The notes: generated by a model not told the origin, from the letters alone. Counted from the first letter of the stretch, positions 1-6,583 are shown. The stretch is DNA of 10,166 nt from Hominisplanchenecus_A murintestinalis (GCF_943193015.1 NZ_CALPCM010000056.1:1-10166); one strand, 5' to 3'. Numbers and translations are program-made.

Positions 1-78
1 GCACCCGCTCCCTTAATTATAGCCTAACGCAATAGATACAGAATAAGTGAAAAGAGATACAGAACCGGGGCAATAATC

Positions 79-163
79 CCCCACCGCAGAGGTGGGGAAA
101 AGCAAGGGTCAAGGGAGTGCAACTCCTTGCAAAATTATCGAAATTTATTTCGATGTATTTTGC
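79..163. other. Cluster of three inverted repeats upstream of the relaxase; candidate oriT region
   Basis: Three stem-loops lie nearly end to end. H1 is CCCCACC (79-85) with GGTGGGG (91-97) around a 5-base loop. H2 is CAAGGGAGT (110-118) with ACTCCTTG (122-129), one G bulged; GCAAGG at 102-107 could pair instead with CCTTGC at 125-130. H3 is a two-part stem, GCAAAAT (129-135) with ATTTTGC (157-163) and ATCGAAA (137-143) with TTTCGAT (148-154). MobV relaxases normally act on an oriT rich in inverted repeats just upstream of their own gene, so this is the best oriT candidate here. I cannot place the nick site, and replication-origin or regulatory roles remain possible. Confidence 0.45.
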
Positions 164-298
164 TACAGCGAACGGAACGAGATACTTTTTTCGGGAAAGA
201 AATAACCTATCGCCATAGACAGCACAACCTGGCAAAAGCCAGAAAATAACCGGACATAAAAATACAGAAAAAAATTTCAAAGAATACTTGACAAGGCA

Positions 299-326
299 TT
301 GCATTCTGAAGTTTTTCGATTATCAT
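299..326 (+). promoter_or_regulatory. Weak candidate promoter of the relaxase gene
   Basis: TTGCAT (299-304) and TATCAT (321-326) are separated by 16 bases. A better -35 hexamer, TTGACA at 288-293, has no -10 at the right distance. The inverted repeat ATTATC (319-324) / GATAAT (335-340) overlaps the -10 and could be a relaxase or regulator binding site. If this promoter is used, transcription would begin close to the ATG at 333, leaving no room for a ribosome site in front of it. Confidence 0.25.
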
Positions 327-332
327 TAAAGT

Positions 333-1634
333 ATGATAATAAGAAATGAGGTGATTAAAATTGGTTATTTATCATTTGACGCCAGTGTAAAAATTCATTA
401 TTCCGGCAAATACACAAGCACAAAAACAGGTAAATCTGGAAATATGGGGATTGCCGGATATATCCGGCATATTGACAGGAGTACAGACAAAATGAATGGC
501 TGTGAGGTACAGCATGGCAACCCTGATATAAATTCTGACCTCACATTAGAAAACGAATCTTATTATAAAGATTCTAACGGAGAATGGCAGAGAACAAGCC
601 ACTCTAAAGATATGGTAAATGCAATTAACAGACGTATTGAATACGCAAAAGAGCATGGGGCAAGGATTTCCACAAAAGGGAAAAATGATACAGTGATTGT
701 CCGTCCGCTTGTCCTGCAAATGGGTAACGATTCAATTACAGGACATGAAAATACATGGATGTGGGATTTAATTGGGATTCTTGAAGAAGAATTTGGGACA
801 GACAATATCACTGGTTTTTCAATCCATAAAGACGAGACAAACCCACATATCCACGTTTCATTCGTGGCTTGCCACGAAACAGACAAAGACGGTGAAGTGA
901 AATGTTCTATTTCACAAACTAAGTTCTTCAAAAACCCAAAACAATTAGCCGGGTTACATAGGAAATTTCGTAAAAAATTACTGGATAAAGGATATGACAT
1001 TGAATTAGAAAACAAGCCGATTGAGGAACAGCTTGCCGGGTATTATGATAAAAACGGTGAGTGGCACCAACAAGGCTTAACCCCAGACCAACTCAAAGAG
1101 TTGACTGATAGAGAATTAAATTTAAGAATGGAGGAACTCAAAATGAGCATTAAAAGAAATGATTTGGAAAAATTGGAAATGGCTGTTGCCGATATTATGG
1201 CGACTTCAAAAGTAGAGCAGGATAAAATTAAAAAAGAACGTGAAATTTTATCTGCACAGCAAAACGCCCTTGAAAACGACAGGGCAACCGTACAGGCGCA
1301 ATCAAAGGCTCTCAAGGTTAGGGAAATGAATGTACGGAAAAGGGAACTGGAAGTAGCGGAACTGCTTGAAAAAATCCAGTCCACTGCTGAAACCTGCAAT
1401 CAGATTCTTTCAGAAGAAAAACACTTGGACACTAAATTTTTAGAGTTCTTAGACCGTGAGGGCAGACGGAATGGCAAGGAATACCGCAAGCCTTTTGAAT
1501 ATTGGTATAAAAAGTTCTTGAATGAACGTAAAAAGAAACATTCAGACTGGTGGAATGATATGTTAGAGCGTTCATGGATGAACGATACCGACGATTTTGA
1601 TGACGAAAATACCGGCTATGATTTTTCAGCATAA
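333..1634 (+). CDS. MobV/Pre-family plasmid mobilisation relaxase
   Basis: This 433-residue protein should nick oriT and start transfer of a mobilizable plasmid or element by parasitising a conjugation machine. Residues 63-78 (NPDINSD...ENESYY) resemble MobV motif I. Residues 165-174 (H-K-D-E-T-N-P-H-I-H) are the family's metal-binding HxDE..PHxH signature; H165, H172 and H174 would hold the metal. From about residue 250 onward the protein is charged and predicted coiled coil, as in Mob/Pre proteins, and it ends in an acidic tail. The start is uncertain: ATG 333 has no ribosome site, whereas GAGGTG at 348-353 sits 6 bases before an in-frame ATT at 360, and a GTG lies at 351. The gene is intact. 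Its stop is followed directly by a long hairpin shared with the convergent operon. Confidence 0.9.
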   Translation: MIIRNEVIKIGYLSFDASVKIHYSGKYTSTKTGKSGNMGIAGYIRHIDRSTDKMNGCEVQHGNPDINSDLTLENESYYKDSNGEWQRTSHSKDMVNAINRRIEYAKEHGARISTKGKNDTVIVRPLVLQMGNDSITGHENTWMWDLIGILEEEFGTDNITGFSIHKDETNPHIHVSFVACHETDKDGEVKCSISQTKFFKNPKQLAGLHRKFRKKLLDKGYDIELENKPIEEQLAGYYDKNGEWHQQGLTPDQLKELTDRELNLRMEELKMSIKRNDLEKLEMAVADIMATSKVEQDKIKKEREILSAQQNALENDRATVQAQSKALKVREMNVRKRELEVAELLEKIQSTAETCNQILSEEKHLDTKFLEFLDREGRRNGKEYRKPFEYWYKKFLNERKKKHSDWWNDMLERSWMNDTDDFDDENTGYDFSA

Positions 1635-1643
1635 GTCGTTAAG

Positions 1644-1688
1644 AACAAGCATGGTCTGCGATACGGAGTATCGCAGATCATGCTTGTT
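1644..1688. terminator. Long hairpin between convergent genes, probable bidirectional terminator
   Basis: Arms 1644-1664 and 1668-1688 can form a 21-bp stem with one G-T wobble and a 3-base GGA loop. It starts 9 bases after the relaxase stop and 25 bases beyond the end of the opposing 63-residue gene. The T-run on either side is poor, so it may also work as an RNA-stabilising structure or a protein-binding dyad. Confidence 0.6.
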
Positions 1689-1713
1689 TATGTTTATGGA
1701 AGGCTCTTTCCCC

Positions 1714-1905
1714 TCAAAATACATACTTCATAACGTCTTTGATAATAGCACCGTAACTGTCGCCCTCAATATTGACTTTCCTTGTCCCATTGCCTTTAAA
1801 GGTAATCAATGCGTGGCTGTCATCCATAAGGGACAGACCGATAATGTCAAGGTTTGCAGATACAAGCGTTAATTCAAAAACCTTTATAAATTCTGTTTTG
1901 CTCAT
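1714..1905 (-). CDS. Small unknown protein of the mobilisation module (63 aa)
   Basis: I do not recognise this family. The protein is about 63 residues, begins MSKTEFIKVFE and has a regular mix of short hydrophobic and polar stretches. There is no signal peptide, membrane segment or cysteine. I chose ATG at 1905 rather than 1917 because GTGGGG sits 4 bases before 1905, while the upstream ATG directly abuts AAAGG with no spacing. It starts 18 bases after the stop of the J-domain gene, so the two are almost certainly one minus-strand operon facing the relaxase gene. A role in mobilisation or element maintenance is only guilt by association. Confidence 0.7.
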   Translation of the reverse strand: MSKTEFIKVFELTLVSANLDIIGLSLMDDSHALITFKGNGTRKVNIEGDSYGAIIKDVMKYVF

Positions 1906-1923
1906 AGTACCCCACATCCTTTC

Positions 1924-2400
1924 TTAGCCGATTGCGTACTGTTTTGATTTGTTGTTGACTTTCTTAGAACCGTACTTCTGCCGGATTTCCTCAAGAGAAA
2001 CCTCGCCTTTGTGATAGCGTACATAATCCCCATAGTGCCAGCACCAGCATTTCTTTTTCGGCGCATACTTGAAACCGACATTCTTTAATAACTCTCTGTA
2101 CTCATACCCACTGTGTACCCATATCCATGAACCTATGATTTCCACATCAGAATTGATATGGATAATCTTGTTTATAACGCTCTTAAAAGCGTCATTTTCA
2201 GCCTGATAGTCATAGTTGGTACTTTCCTTGTCTGTCTGCTTTTCCTCACTTAAAATGGAAAATAAGCGGTCGTATTCAGCGTTAATTTCCTGTGTAATTT
2301 CCACGCTACCGCCCTCATTATCTGGATGATATTTCTTTAATAACTCTCTGTATCTTTGACGTAATTCCTCTATTGTCTTAATCCCTGTAAAGTATTTCAT
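1924..2400 (-). CDS. J-domain-like (DnaJ N-terminal) protein of a mobile element
   Basis: This is a 158-residue protein. Residues 1-35 fit helices II-III of a J domain with the intact HPD tripeptide (H25-P26-D27) followed by NEGGS, so it could stimulate the ATPase of a host DnaK. There is no Gly/Phe region and no zinc-finger domain. After a polar linker (about 50-75), residues 85-150 form a second compact domain rich in Trp, Tyr and Lys, including GFKYAPKKKCWCWHYGDY, which suggests nucleic-acid or protein binding. Proteins of this J-domain plus C-terminal-module type are, to my knowledge, carried on Firmicutes mobile elements. The start is supported by AAGGAG 9 bases upstream. It is the first gene of a two-gene operon and its leader contains a hairpin (2470-2498). 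Confidence 0.8.
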   Translation of the reverse strand: MKYFTGIKTIEELRQRYRELLKKYHPDNEGGSVEITQEINAEYDRLFSILSEEKQTDKESTNYDYQAENDAFKSVINKIIHINSDVEIIGSWIWVHSGYEYRELLKNVGFKYAPKKKCWCWHYGDYVRYHKGEVSLEEIRQKYGSKKVNNKSKQYAIG

Positions 2401-2616
2401 AAGCCTGTACTCCTTTTTTAAAAAAGCACCCGACTATTAAATTCACAGCTTAGAAAAGGGCATAAAAATGGACTACCCGACTATAAATCGGGTAATCCGT
2501 ATTTTTTAGGAGCAAGGCTCAAAAAGTTATTTATTTGTATGCTAAATCATACCCTTTTTTACCATGTAGATTGATGATTAACTCGTTAAAAATCAGCGAA
2601 CGAAAGACCTGAATAT
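2401..2616. other. Intergenic leader region of the J-domain operon
   Basis: Apart from the hairpin at 2470-2498 and the repeated half-site ACCCGACTAT at 2428-2437, I see no gene and no convincing promoter. On the minus strand the second half-site is followed by GC and six T residues, then the ribosome site. Confidence 0.4.
2470..2498. terminator. Bidirectional hairpin with T-runs on both strands, in the J-domain operon leader
   Basis: GGACTACCCGA (2470-2480) pairs with TCGGGTAATCC (2488-2498) around a 7-base loop, with one mismatch. The plus strand follows with GTATTTTTT and the minus strand with ATTTTT, so it can act as an intrinsic terminator either way. On the minus strand it lies about 70 bases upstream of the J-domain gene, so it may attenuate that operon. 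The core ACCCGACTAT...AAAT is repeated at 2428-2442. Confidence 0.5.
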
Positions 2617-2904
2617 ATGGTGATTTCGGTGTATCGAAATAAAGGATTTGATTTTACGATTACCTCGTCGACGGCGTTTGACCACAAATGGATTTACGGA
2701 AGAAATATTTTTGAGAGTATTTCAGAAGTGGTTGATGATGTATTTGAAAATTATCTGTCCCGCCCAAATGTGAAACAGCCTATTTTAACACAATATTGTG
2801 ACGGACAACGGGTTAAGTGTCCAAACTGGATGACCAAATTGCAACAACGTACAATGAAGAAAAAGCCAGTAAAATCAAGGCTTGTACAGGTAATGAACCT
2901 TTAA
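2617..2904 (+). CDS. Doubtful ORF (95 aa), possibly a gene remnant at a module junction
   Basis: The reading frame encodes MVISVYRNKGF... and is open upstream to about 2590. I recognise no family. No Shine-Dalgarno sequence precedes the ATG or the adjacent GTG. The last 30 bases run antisense into the 3' end of the serine recombinase gene, which is unusual and makes the C-terminal 10 residues suspect. From 2817 another frame reads more like protein (begins SKLDDQIATTYNEEK), so a frameshifted or insertion-truncated gene is as likely as an intact one. Confidence 0.3.
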   Translation: MVISVYRNKGFDFTITSSTAFDHKWIYGRNIFESISEVVDDVFENYLSRPNVKQPILTQYCDGQRVKCPNWMTKLQQRTMKKKPVKSRLVQVMNL

Positions 2905-4368
2905 TGAGCCGTCTCTTTTATCATATACAATCTTTTCTACTACATTTCTCAACAGTTCGTTTTTCGTCATGACGTCGGCATCAGACTGAAGCACATCGTA
3001 TGCGTCATGGATGCGGGATAGCATCTGCTTTTTCACAACCTCTTCATCGGCGGCAGCGGGTGGAGCCTCCAGCGCTGAAAGCTCAGTCTCCAGCGAAGCG
3101 CGTTCCTTGGACAGGATTTCTTTATTTTCTTTATATTCTTCCAGAGTATCAATGCCGTCCCGATAAGCTTCCCGGATGCGGCGTTCTTTTCCGGCAAGGC
3201 GCGAAAGCATTTCACGCAGCAGGGCAGAGCGGTCACTTTCTGCTGGCGGCTGATATTCCATTATTCGGAAAGAAAGATTTTCCGTATCCAGGACATGCTT
3301 AATAGCTGCCAGAACCGCAGGTTCCAATATCCGGGAACTGACAGAGTTTGATATCAGGCATTTTCCTTTTGAATATCCATAACAAGTAAAATAGCAGTAT
3401 TCTTTATTGCTGACGGCTTTCGCAATCATCGTCCGTCCGCAGTGAGGACATTTTACAATCCCTGAAAGCCAGTGCTTATAAGTAGATGAGGGACGCGCGC
3501 CTCTGGCCCTGTATTCGCTTTTGAAACGCATCTGTGCCTGTTCGAAAAGCTCTTTTGTAATAATGGCTTCCTGATGCCCTTCTGTAACAATCCATTCTTC
3601 TTCCGGTTTAATCTCATTTGTTTCGTTAGTTGTCCGGTTCCAGCGGATCATTCCGCAGTAGGTAGGGTTCTGGATGATATATTCAATAGAACGGCGTTCA
3701 AAAGCCTTGCCGTGGGAAGTCAATCGCCCCAGGCGGTTCAGCTCACGCGCAATGTCGAAGAACCCCATATTTCTGTTTACATAGCAATCAAAAATCAGAC
3801 GTACGGTATCAGCTTCCTCAGGAACGATTACAGGCGGCTTTCCCCGTTCTGCAATACGGTATCCAAGAGGCGGGCGCGCCTGGTAACCGCCACGCAGGGC
3901 TTTCTCAGTCATACCACGGGTAACTTCACCAGACAGGCGAACAGAATAGTACTCGTCCATCCATTCAATGATACGCTCTATCAAACTGCCAAAAGGGCCT
4001 TCAATCACAGGCTCGGAAATACTGATGACGTCCACACGGCATTTCTTACGCAGCAAGCTCTTGTAGACGATGCTTTCCTCCTGATTCCGGGCGAATCGGC
4101 TAAACTTCCAGACAAGTATCACGTCAAAAGGATGCTCGTCTGATTTAGCAGCAGAAATCATCCGCAAAAACTCCGGACGTTTTTCCGCGTGCCGCCCGGA
4201 AATACCATGTTCTGTATATATATGCTCCGCTGATACATGCAGCCCGTTTTTCTTGGCATATTCAAGACCAAGACGTATCTGGGCATCCGGGGAAAGCTCG
4301 TCCTGCATGGCAGTACTGACACGGACATAGAGGGCGGCTTCCTGGAGAATAGGTTTTGATTTTGGCAT
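2875..4368 (-). CDS. Large serine recombinase (site-specific integrase)
   Basis: This 497-residue protein catalyses site-specific DNA integration and excision. Residues 11-150 are the resolvase catalytic domain: YVRVS places the nucleophile at Ser18 next to Arg16, and KFSRFARN (88-95) supplies the other conserved arginines. Residues 166-270 (from PPLGYR) fit the recombinase DNA-binding domain. C307, C310, C329 and C337 form the zinc-ribbon domain, and about 375-450 is the coiled coil typical of integrases that control directionality. AGGAGG 7 bases before the ATG fixes the start. It is shorter than TnpX/TndX transposases (about 700 residues) and close to phage serine integrases. With lipoprotein, repressor and early genes to its right it is most likely the prophage integrase; belonging to the MobV element on the left is the alternative. 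It appears more GC-rich than its neighbours. Confidence 0.93.
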   Translation of the reverse strand: MPKSKPILQEAALYVRVSTAMQDELSPDAQIRLGLEYAKKNGLHVSAEHIYTEHGISGRHAEKRPEFLRMISAAKSDEHPFDVILVWKFSRFARNQEESIVYKSLLRKKCRVDVISISEPVIEGPFGSLIERIIEWMDEYYSVRLSGEVTRGMTEKALRGGYQARPPLGYRIAERGKPPVIVPEEADTVRLIFDCYVNRNMGFFDIARELNRLGRLTSHGKAFERRSIEYIIQNPTYCGMIRWNRTTNETNEIKPEEEWIVTEGHQEAIITKELFEQAQMRFKSEYRARGARPSSTYKHWLSGIVKCPHCGRTMIAKAVSNKEYCYFTCYGYSKGKCLISNSVSSRILEPAVLAAIKHVLDTENLSFRIMEYQPPAESDRSALLREMLSRLAGKERRIREAYRDGIDTLEEYKENKEILSKERASLETELSALEAPPAAADEEVVKKQMLSRIHDAYDVLQSDADVMTKNELLRNVVEKIVYDKRDGSLKVHYLYKP

Positions 4369-4428
4369 AAAGGTTACCTCCTGAAGTTTACAGAATTATT
4401 AATCACAATGACAACTAGTCCATAAAAG

Positions 4429-4458
4429 AAAACCCCAGAGTAGCCGCCCTGGGGTTTT
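4429..4458. terminator. Strong bidirectional intrinsic terminator
   Basis: AAAACCCCAG (4429-4438) pairs with CTGGGGTTTT (4449-4458) around a 10-base loop. T5 follows on the plus strand and TTTTCTTTT on the minus strand. It separates the lipoprotein gene from the recombinase. It also lies between a consensus minus-strand promoter (4504-4532) and the recombinase start, so it could control recombinase expression. Confidence 0.8.
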
Positions 4459-4503
4459 TACTTAGTGTACATACAATGCAACCATCTCTTGGTGCCTGTA
4501 GGC

Positions 4504-4532
4504 ATTATAATATATGCAGACAAGGTTTACAA
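4504..4532 (-). promoter_or_regulatory. Consensus promoter reading toward the recombinase
   Basis: On the minus strand, TTGTAA (4532-4527) and a perfect TATAAT (4509-4504) are 17 bases apart. The predicted start is near 4497, giving a leader of about 130 bases before the recombinase ATG with the terminator at 4458-4429 inside it. Confidence 0.6.
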
Positions 4533-4567
4533 TATGTATCCAGAGCTTTTGACGTTATGACGTATTT

Positions 4568-4593
4568 GGTCCTGTTGAAGCAGAACCGTTTTT
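4568..4593 (+). terminator. Weak hairpin with T-run beyond the lipoprotein gene
   Basis: GGTCCTG (4568-4574) pairs with CAGAACC (4581-4587, one wobble) and is followed by GTTTTT on the plus strand. No plus-strand gene feeds into it. On the minus strand, downstream of the lipoprotein stop, it lacks a T-run. Confidence 0.3.
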
Positions 4594-4601
4594 AATTTCG
4601 T

Positions 4602-5234
4602 TTAATAACAACGCTTACACGGAGTATAGCCCATCCGTTCGGCTTCAGATATGCTTACCTGTGTCGGCGATTTCGTATTGCTGCATGAAGAATCACGGTG
4701 ATACTTTGAACCACTGTTCGGAATCCATACTTGCTCCACATACTCCGTCTGTGGTTCTGTTTCAGGCTGCGTTTCCGTCTCAGGAGCAGAAGTTTCTGGT
4801 TCTGGGGTGGATTTAGCTGTTGCTTTCTCATCATTCTGATTTGCTTCGCTTTTCGCTGCTTCTTCATAGGGTTTCATCTTTTTCTTATAAGAAGCATATT
4901 TATCCTTGACGGAGACAAGTTCCGAAGATTTTGTCTGTAAGTCTGCTGACAGTTGTTTCTTTTCGCTCTGCAGGTCAGTGTTCTCACTTTGCAGAGTGGC
5001 GTTTTCGCTCTGCAAGCCAGTGTTTTCACTTTGCAGGGTAGTGTTTTCATTCAGCAGGTCGCCATGCTCACTTTGCAGAGCAGTTATTTCACTTTCCAGC
5101 ATCTCTTTTTCGCTTTGAAGAGAATCAGAAGTTGCCTTTAAAGCGTCATAATCTTCCTGTTTGATACCGCTCCCGCATCCTGCCAGGAGGAGCATTAAGA
5201 GGCATAAAAATAAAGCTGCTAGTTTCCTTTTCAT
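4602..5234 (-). CDS. Coiled-coil surface lipoprotein with C-terminal Cys/His site
   Basis: This 210-residue protein starts with a classic lipoprotein signal (MKRK, a hydrophobic run, then LLAGC with the lipidated Cys20), so it should be anchored outside the membrane. Residues 25-120 form a long coiled coil with near-perfect heptads of the type LQSENT(G/D), encoded by 21-base DNA repeats around 4962-5078. Residues 125-165 are a Pro/Glu/Thr-rich linker. The tail (168-210) contains YH at 178-179, C184 and the ending GYTPCKRCY (C206, C209), a pattern like the small Ada-like zinc-binding modules found at the end of secreted proteins. AAGGA is 7 bases before the ATG. Lipoproteins between integrase and repressor in Firmicutes phages can act in superinfection exclusion (for example Ltp of phage TP-J34); that role here is inference. 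Confidence 0.85.
   Translation of the reverse strand: MKRKLAALFLCLLMLLLAGCGSGIKQEDYDALKATSDSLQSEKEMLESEITALQSEHGDLLNENTTLQSENTGLQSENATLQSENTDLQSEKKQLSADLQTKSSELVSVKDKYASYKKKMKPYEEAAKSEANQNDEKATAKSTPEPETSAPETETQPETEPQTEYVEQVWIPNSGSKYHRDSSCSNTKSPTQVSISEAERMGYTPCKRCY
4962..5078 (-). repeat. Degenerate 21-base tandem repeat encoding LQSENTx heptads
   Basis: Successive units on the plus strand share the pattern CTTTGCAG..GTGTTTTC. Each unit encodes one coiled-coil heptad. Copy number is prone to change by slippage, so homologues may differ in coil length. Confidence 0.7.
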
Positions 5235-5267
5235 AGGTTCTTCCTTCTTTTCTTTGGTATTTTTATT

Positions 5268-5286
5268 AAAACGCCGAAGCGGTTTA
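5268..5286 (-). terminator. Short TTCG-loop terminator after the exonuclease gene
   Basis: Directly at the TAA stop, the minus strand reads AAACCGC, TTCG, GCGTTTT. This forms a short stem with a stable UUCG tetraloop and one bulged C, followed by a T-run and AT-rich DNA. The stem is short, so read-through into the lipoprotein gene 50 bases on is possible. Confidence 0.45.
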
Positions 5287-6249
5287 ATCTATACCTGCCA
5301 TTTCGTAAAATACATCTTCTGAAATGACAGATATATCCTGTCCTTCCAAGCGAAGCTTTTCAGCTTTTTTTTGCTTGTTGCTTTTGCCACCTTTGATACT
5401 TTTACAGTAATCGTTACAACCGAGAATTAGAAAATTGGTTTTCTTTGTGACAGAATCCGCATTTATGCCACCGAGATTAGCGACAACTTGCATAGCTTCT
5501 TTCCGGGGCATTTTTTCAAGAGTGCCAGTGAAAGCGCAAACTTTTCCATATAATGAATGAAATTTATCAAAAGAATCAACTGTAGCAGAAATATCTCGTG
5601 AATGGGGCGTCTGTTTCTTGCGATTAATGCATTTAATAAACATATCAACATTCCCCCAGTTTTGAATTACTTCATTATTAAGCATATCATAGCAGGATTT
5701 GGTTATTTCGCAGTCTTTTAATCCTCTATGCGCACCAGCTGAGTCTATGGAGTATCGCTCTGATAAATCAGAAAGTCTATGATGCTTAATCTCTGGATGA
5801 ATTCGGCGAGATAACCTCATAGTATCAATAAAATCATTTGAAAATGCCTTGCCAAAAAGTCGCACGGATTCATCATATATAAAATTGATATCAAAATTAA
5901 CGTTGTGACCAATGACAATATCAGAGCCTATAAAATCAAGAAATTGCGGAAATATTTCTTTGATATATGGGGCTTCTTTTATCATTTCGCTCGTTATTCC
6001 GGTCAATTCTGTGATGAAATCATCAATATAAATAGAACCAGGGGAACTAGGGTTCACAAGTGAAGAATAGGTATCAATGATTTTGTTTTCCCTTACCTTT
6101 ATTGCGCTAACTTCAAGTATACTATCATACATAGGAGATAGTCCAGTAGTTTCTAAATCAACCAGAGTGTAGTTTGCAACAAAGTTCAAAAGACTTTTGC
6201 CTTTATCGCTACGGATGGGTTTTTCAATATTTCCTAAAATTATACACAT
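5284..6249 (-). CDS. DnaQ-like DEDDh 3'-5' exonuclease fused to a BRCT domain
   Basis: This 321-residue protein has an N-terminal proofreading-type exonuclease domain (about 25-190) with all three motifs: LVDLETTG (D31, E33), IGHNVNFD (D120) and HRGLKDCE (H174, D179). The five DEDDh metal and catalytic residues are intact. After a linker, residues 235-321 are a BRCT domain (KVCAFTGTLEKMPRKEA, then LGG and TNFLILG), as in NAD-dependent DNA ligase. This architecture is known in Firmicutes, often in accessory DNA. It likely trims DNA ends in repair or element replication. Two ATGs are possible; I chose 6249 because GAGGG lies 6 bases upstream, while it directly touches the ATG at 6255. A perfect 20-bp palindrome lies 28 bases upstream of the chosen start, suggesting a repressor-controlled promoter. 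Confidence 0.9.
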   Translation of the reverse strand: MCIILGNIEKPIRSDKGKSLLNFVANYTLVDLETTGLSPMYDSILEVSAIKVRENKIIDTYSSLVNPSSPGSIYIDDFITELTGITSEMIKEAPYIKEIFPQFLDFIGSDIVIGHNVNFDINFIYDESVRLFGKAFSNDFIDTMRLSRRIHPEIKHHRLSDLSERYSIDSAGAHRGLKDCEITKSCYDMLNNEVIQNWGNVDMFIKCINRKKQTPHSRDISATVDSFDKFHSLYGKVCAFTGTLEKMPRKEAMQVVANLGGINADSVTKKTNFLILGCNDYCKSIKGGKSNKQKKAEKLRLEGQDISVISEDVFYEMAGID

Positions 6250-6277
6250 ATGCATCCCTCTTTTCTTTAGAATTATA

Positions 6278-6297
6278 TAAAACGTTATAACGTTTTA
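6278..6297. promoter_or_regulatory. Perfect 20-bp palindrome, probable operator of the exonuclease gene
   Basis: TAAAACGTTATAACGTTTTA is its own reverse complement. On the minus strand it is followed directly by TATAAT (6277-6272), so the palindrome fills the space just upstream of a possible -10 box. Binding there would block transcription of the exonuclease gene. The -35 is poor, as expected for a regulated promoter. The binding protein is unknown. Confidence 0.55.
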
Positions 6298-6583
6298 ATA
6301 AAAACATAATATCACACTTTTTTATATGCGTCATTAAAAAAGTAAAAAGATTTATATATAAAAAAGGGTAAAATATAGCGATAAAATGCCGATGCTATAT
6401 TAAATACAGTAAAAATACAAGTCTATATTTTCGACTGTATCAGCGGTACTATATGTATGTAAAAATAATAAAATTTTAAAATCCAAGGGAAAGACGGAAT
6501 TATTAGCAGATCAAAGGGATAATTAGCTGTTTTATCCGATAGAAACGCAAAAGTTAAAGAAATAGTTTAATCTATTTTATTAA

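Noticed and set aside
17..304. 95-residue minus-strand ORF covering the hairpin cluster
   Set aside because: It has Cys/Phe-rich non-protein-like composition, crosses all three inverted repeats and has no ribosome site; it is the shadow of a non-coding region.
1597..1872. 91-residue plus-strand ORF after the relaxase
   Set aside because: It overlaps the relaxase end, the terminator hairpin and the antisense 63-residue gene, which has the better ribosome site and operon context.
2817..2880. Alternative frame reading SKLDDQIATTYNEEKASKIKACTGNEP as a gene
   Set aside because: It looks protein-like, but a stop lies just upstream (2814) and no ribosome site is present, so it is mentioned only as a sign of a possible frameshifted remnant.
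3574..4143. 189-residue plus-strand ORF
   Set aside because: It is fully antisense to the catalytic and DNA-binding parts of the serine recombinase, whose motifs are clear; it has no recognisable family or ribosome site.
333..4368. A complete Tn4451-like mobilizable transposon (MobV plus serine recombinase)
   Set aside because: The recombinase is about 200 residues shorter than TnpX/TndX, no element ends could be seen, and the order of genes to the right fits a prophage better; not excluded.
4962..5078. Short repeats as a CRISPR array
   Set aside because: Units are 21 bases with no spacers and encode coiled-coil heptads in frame.
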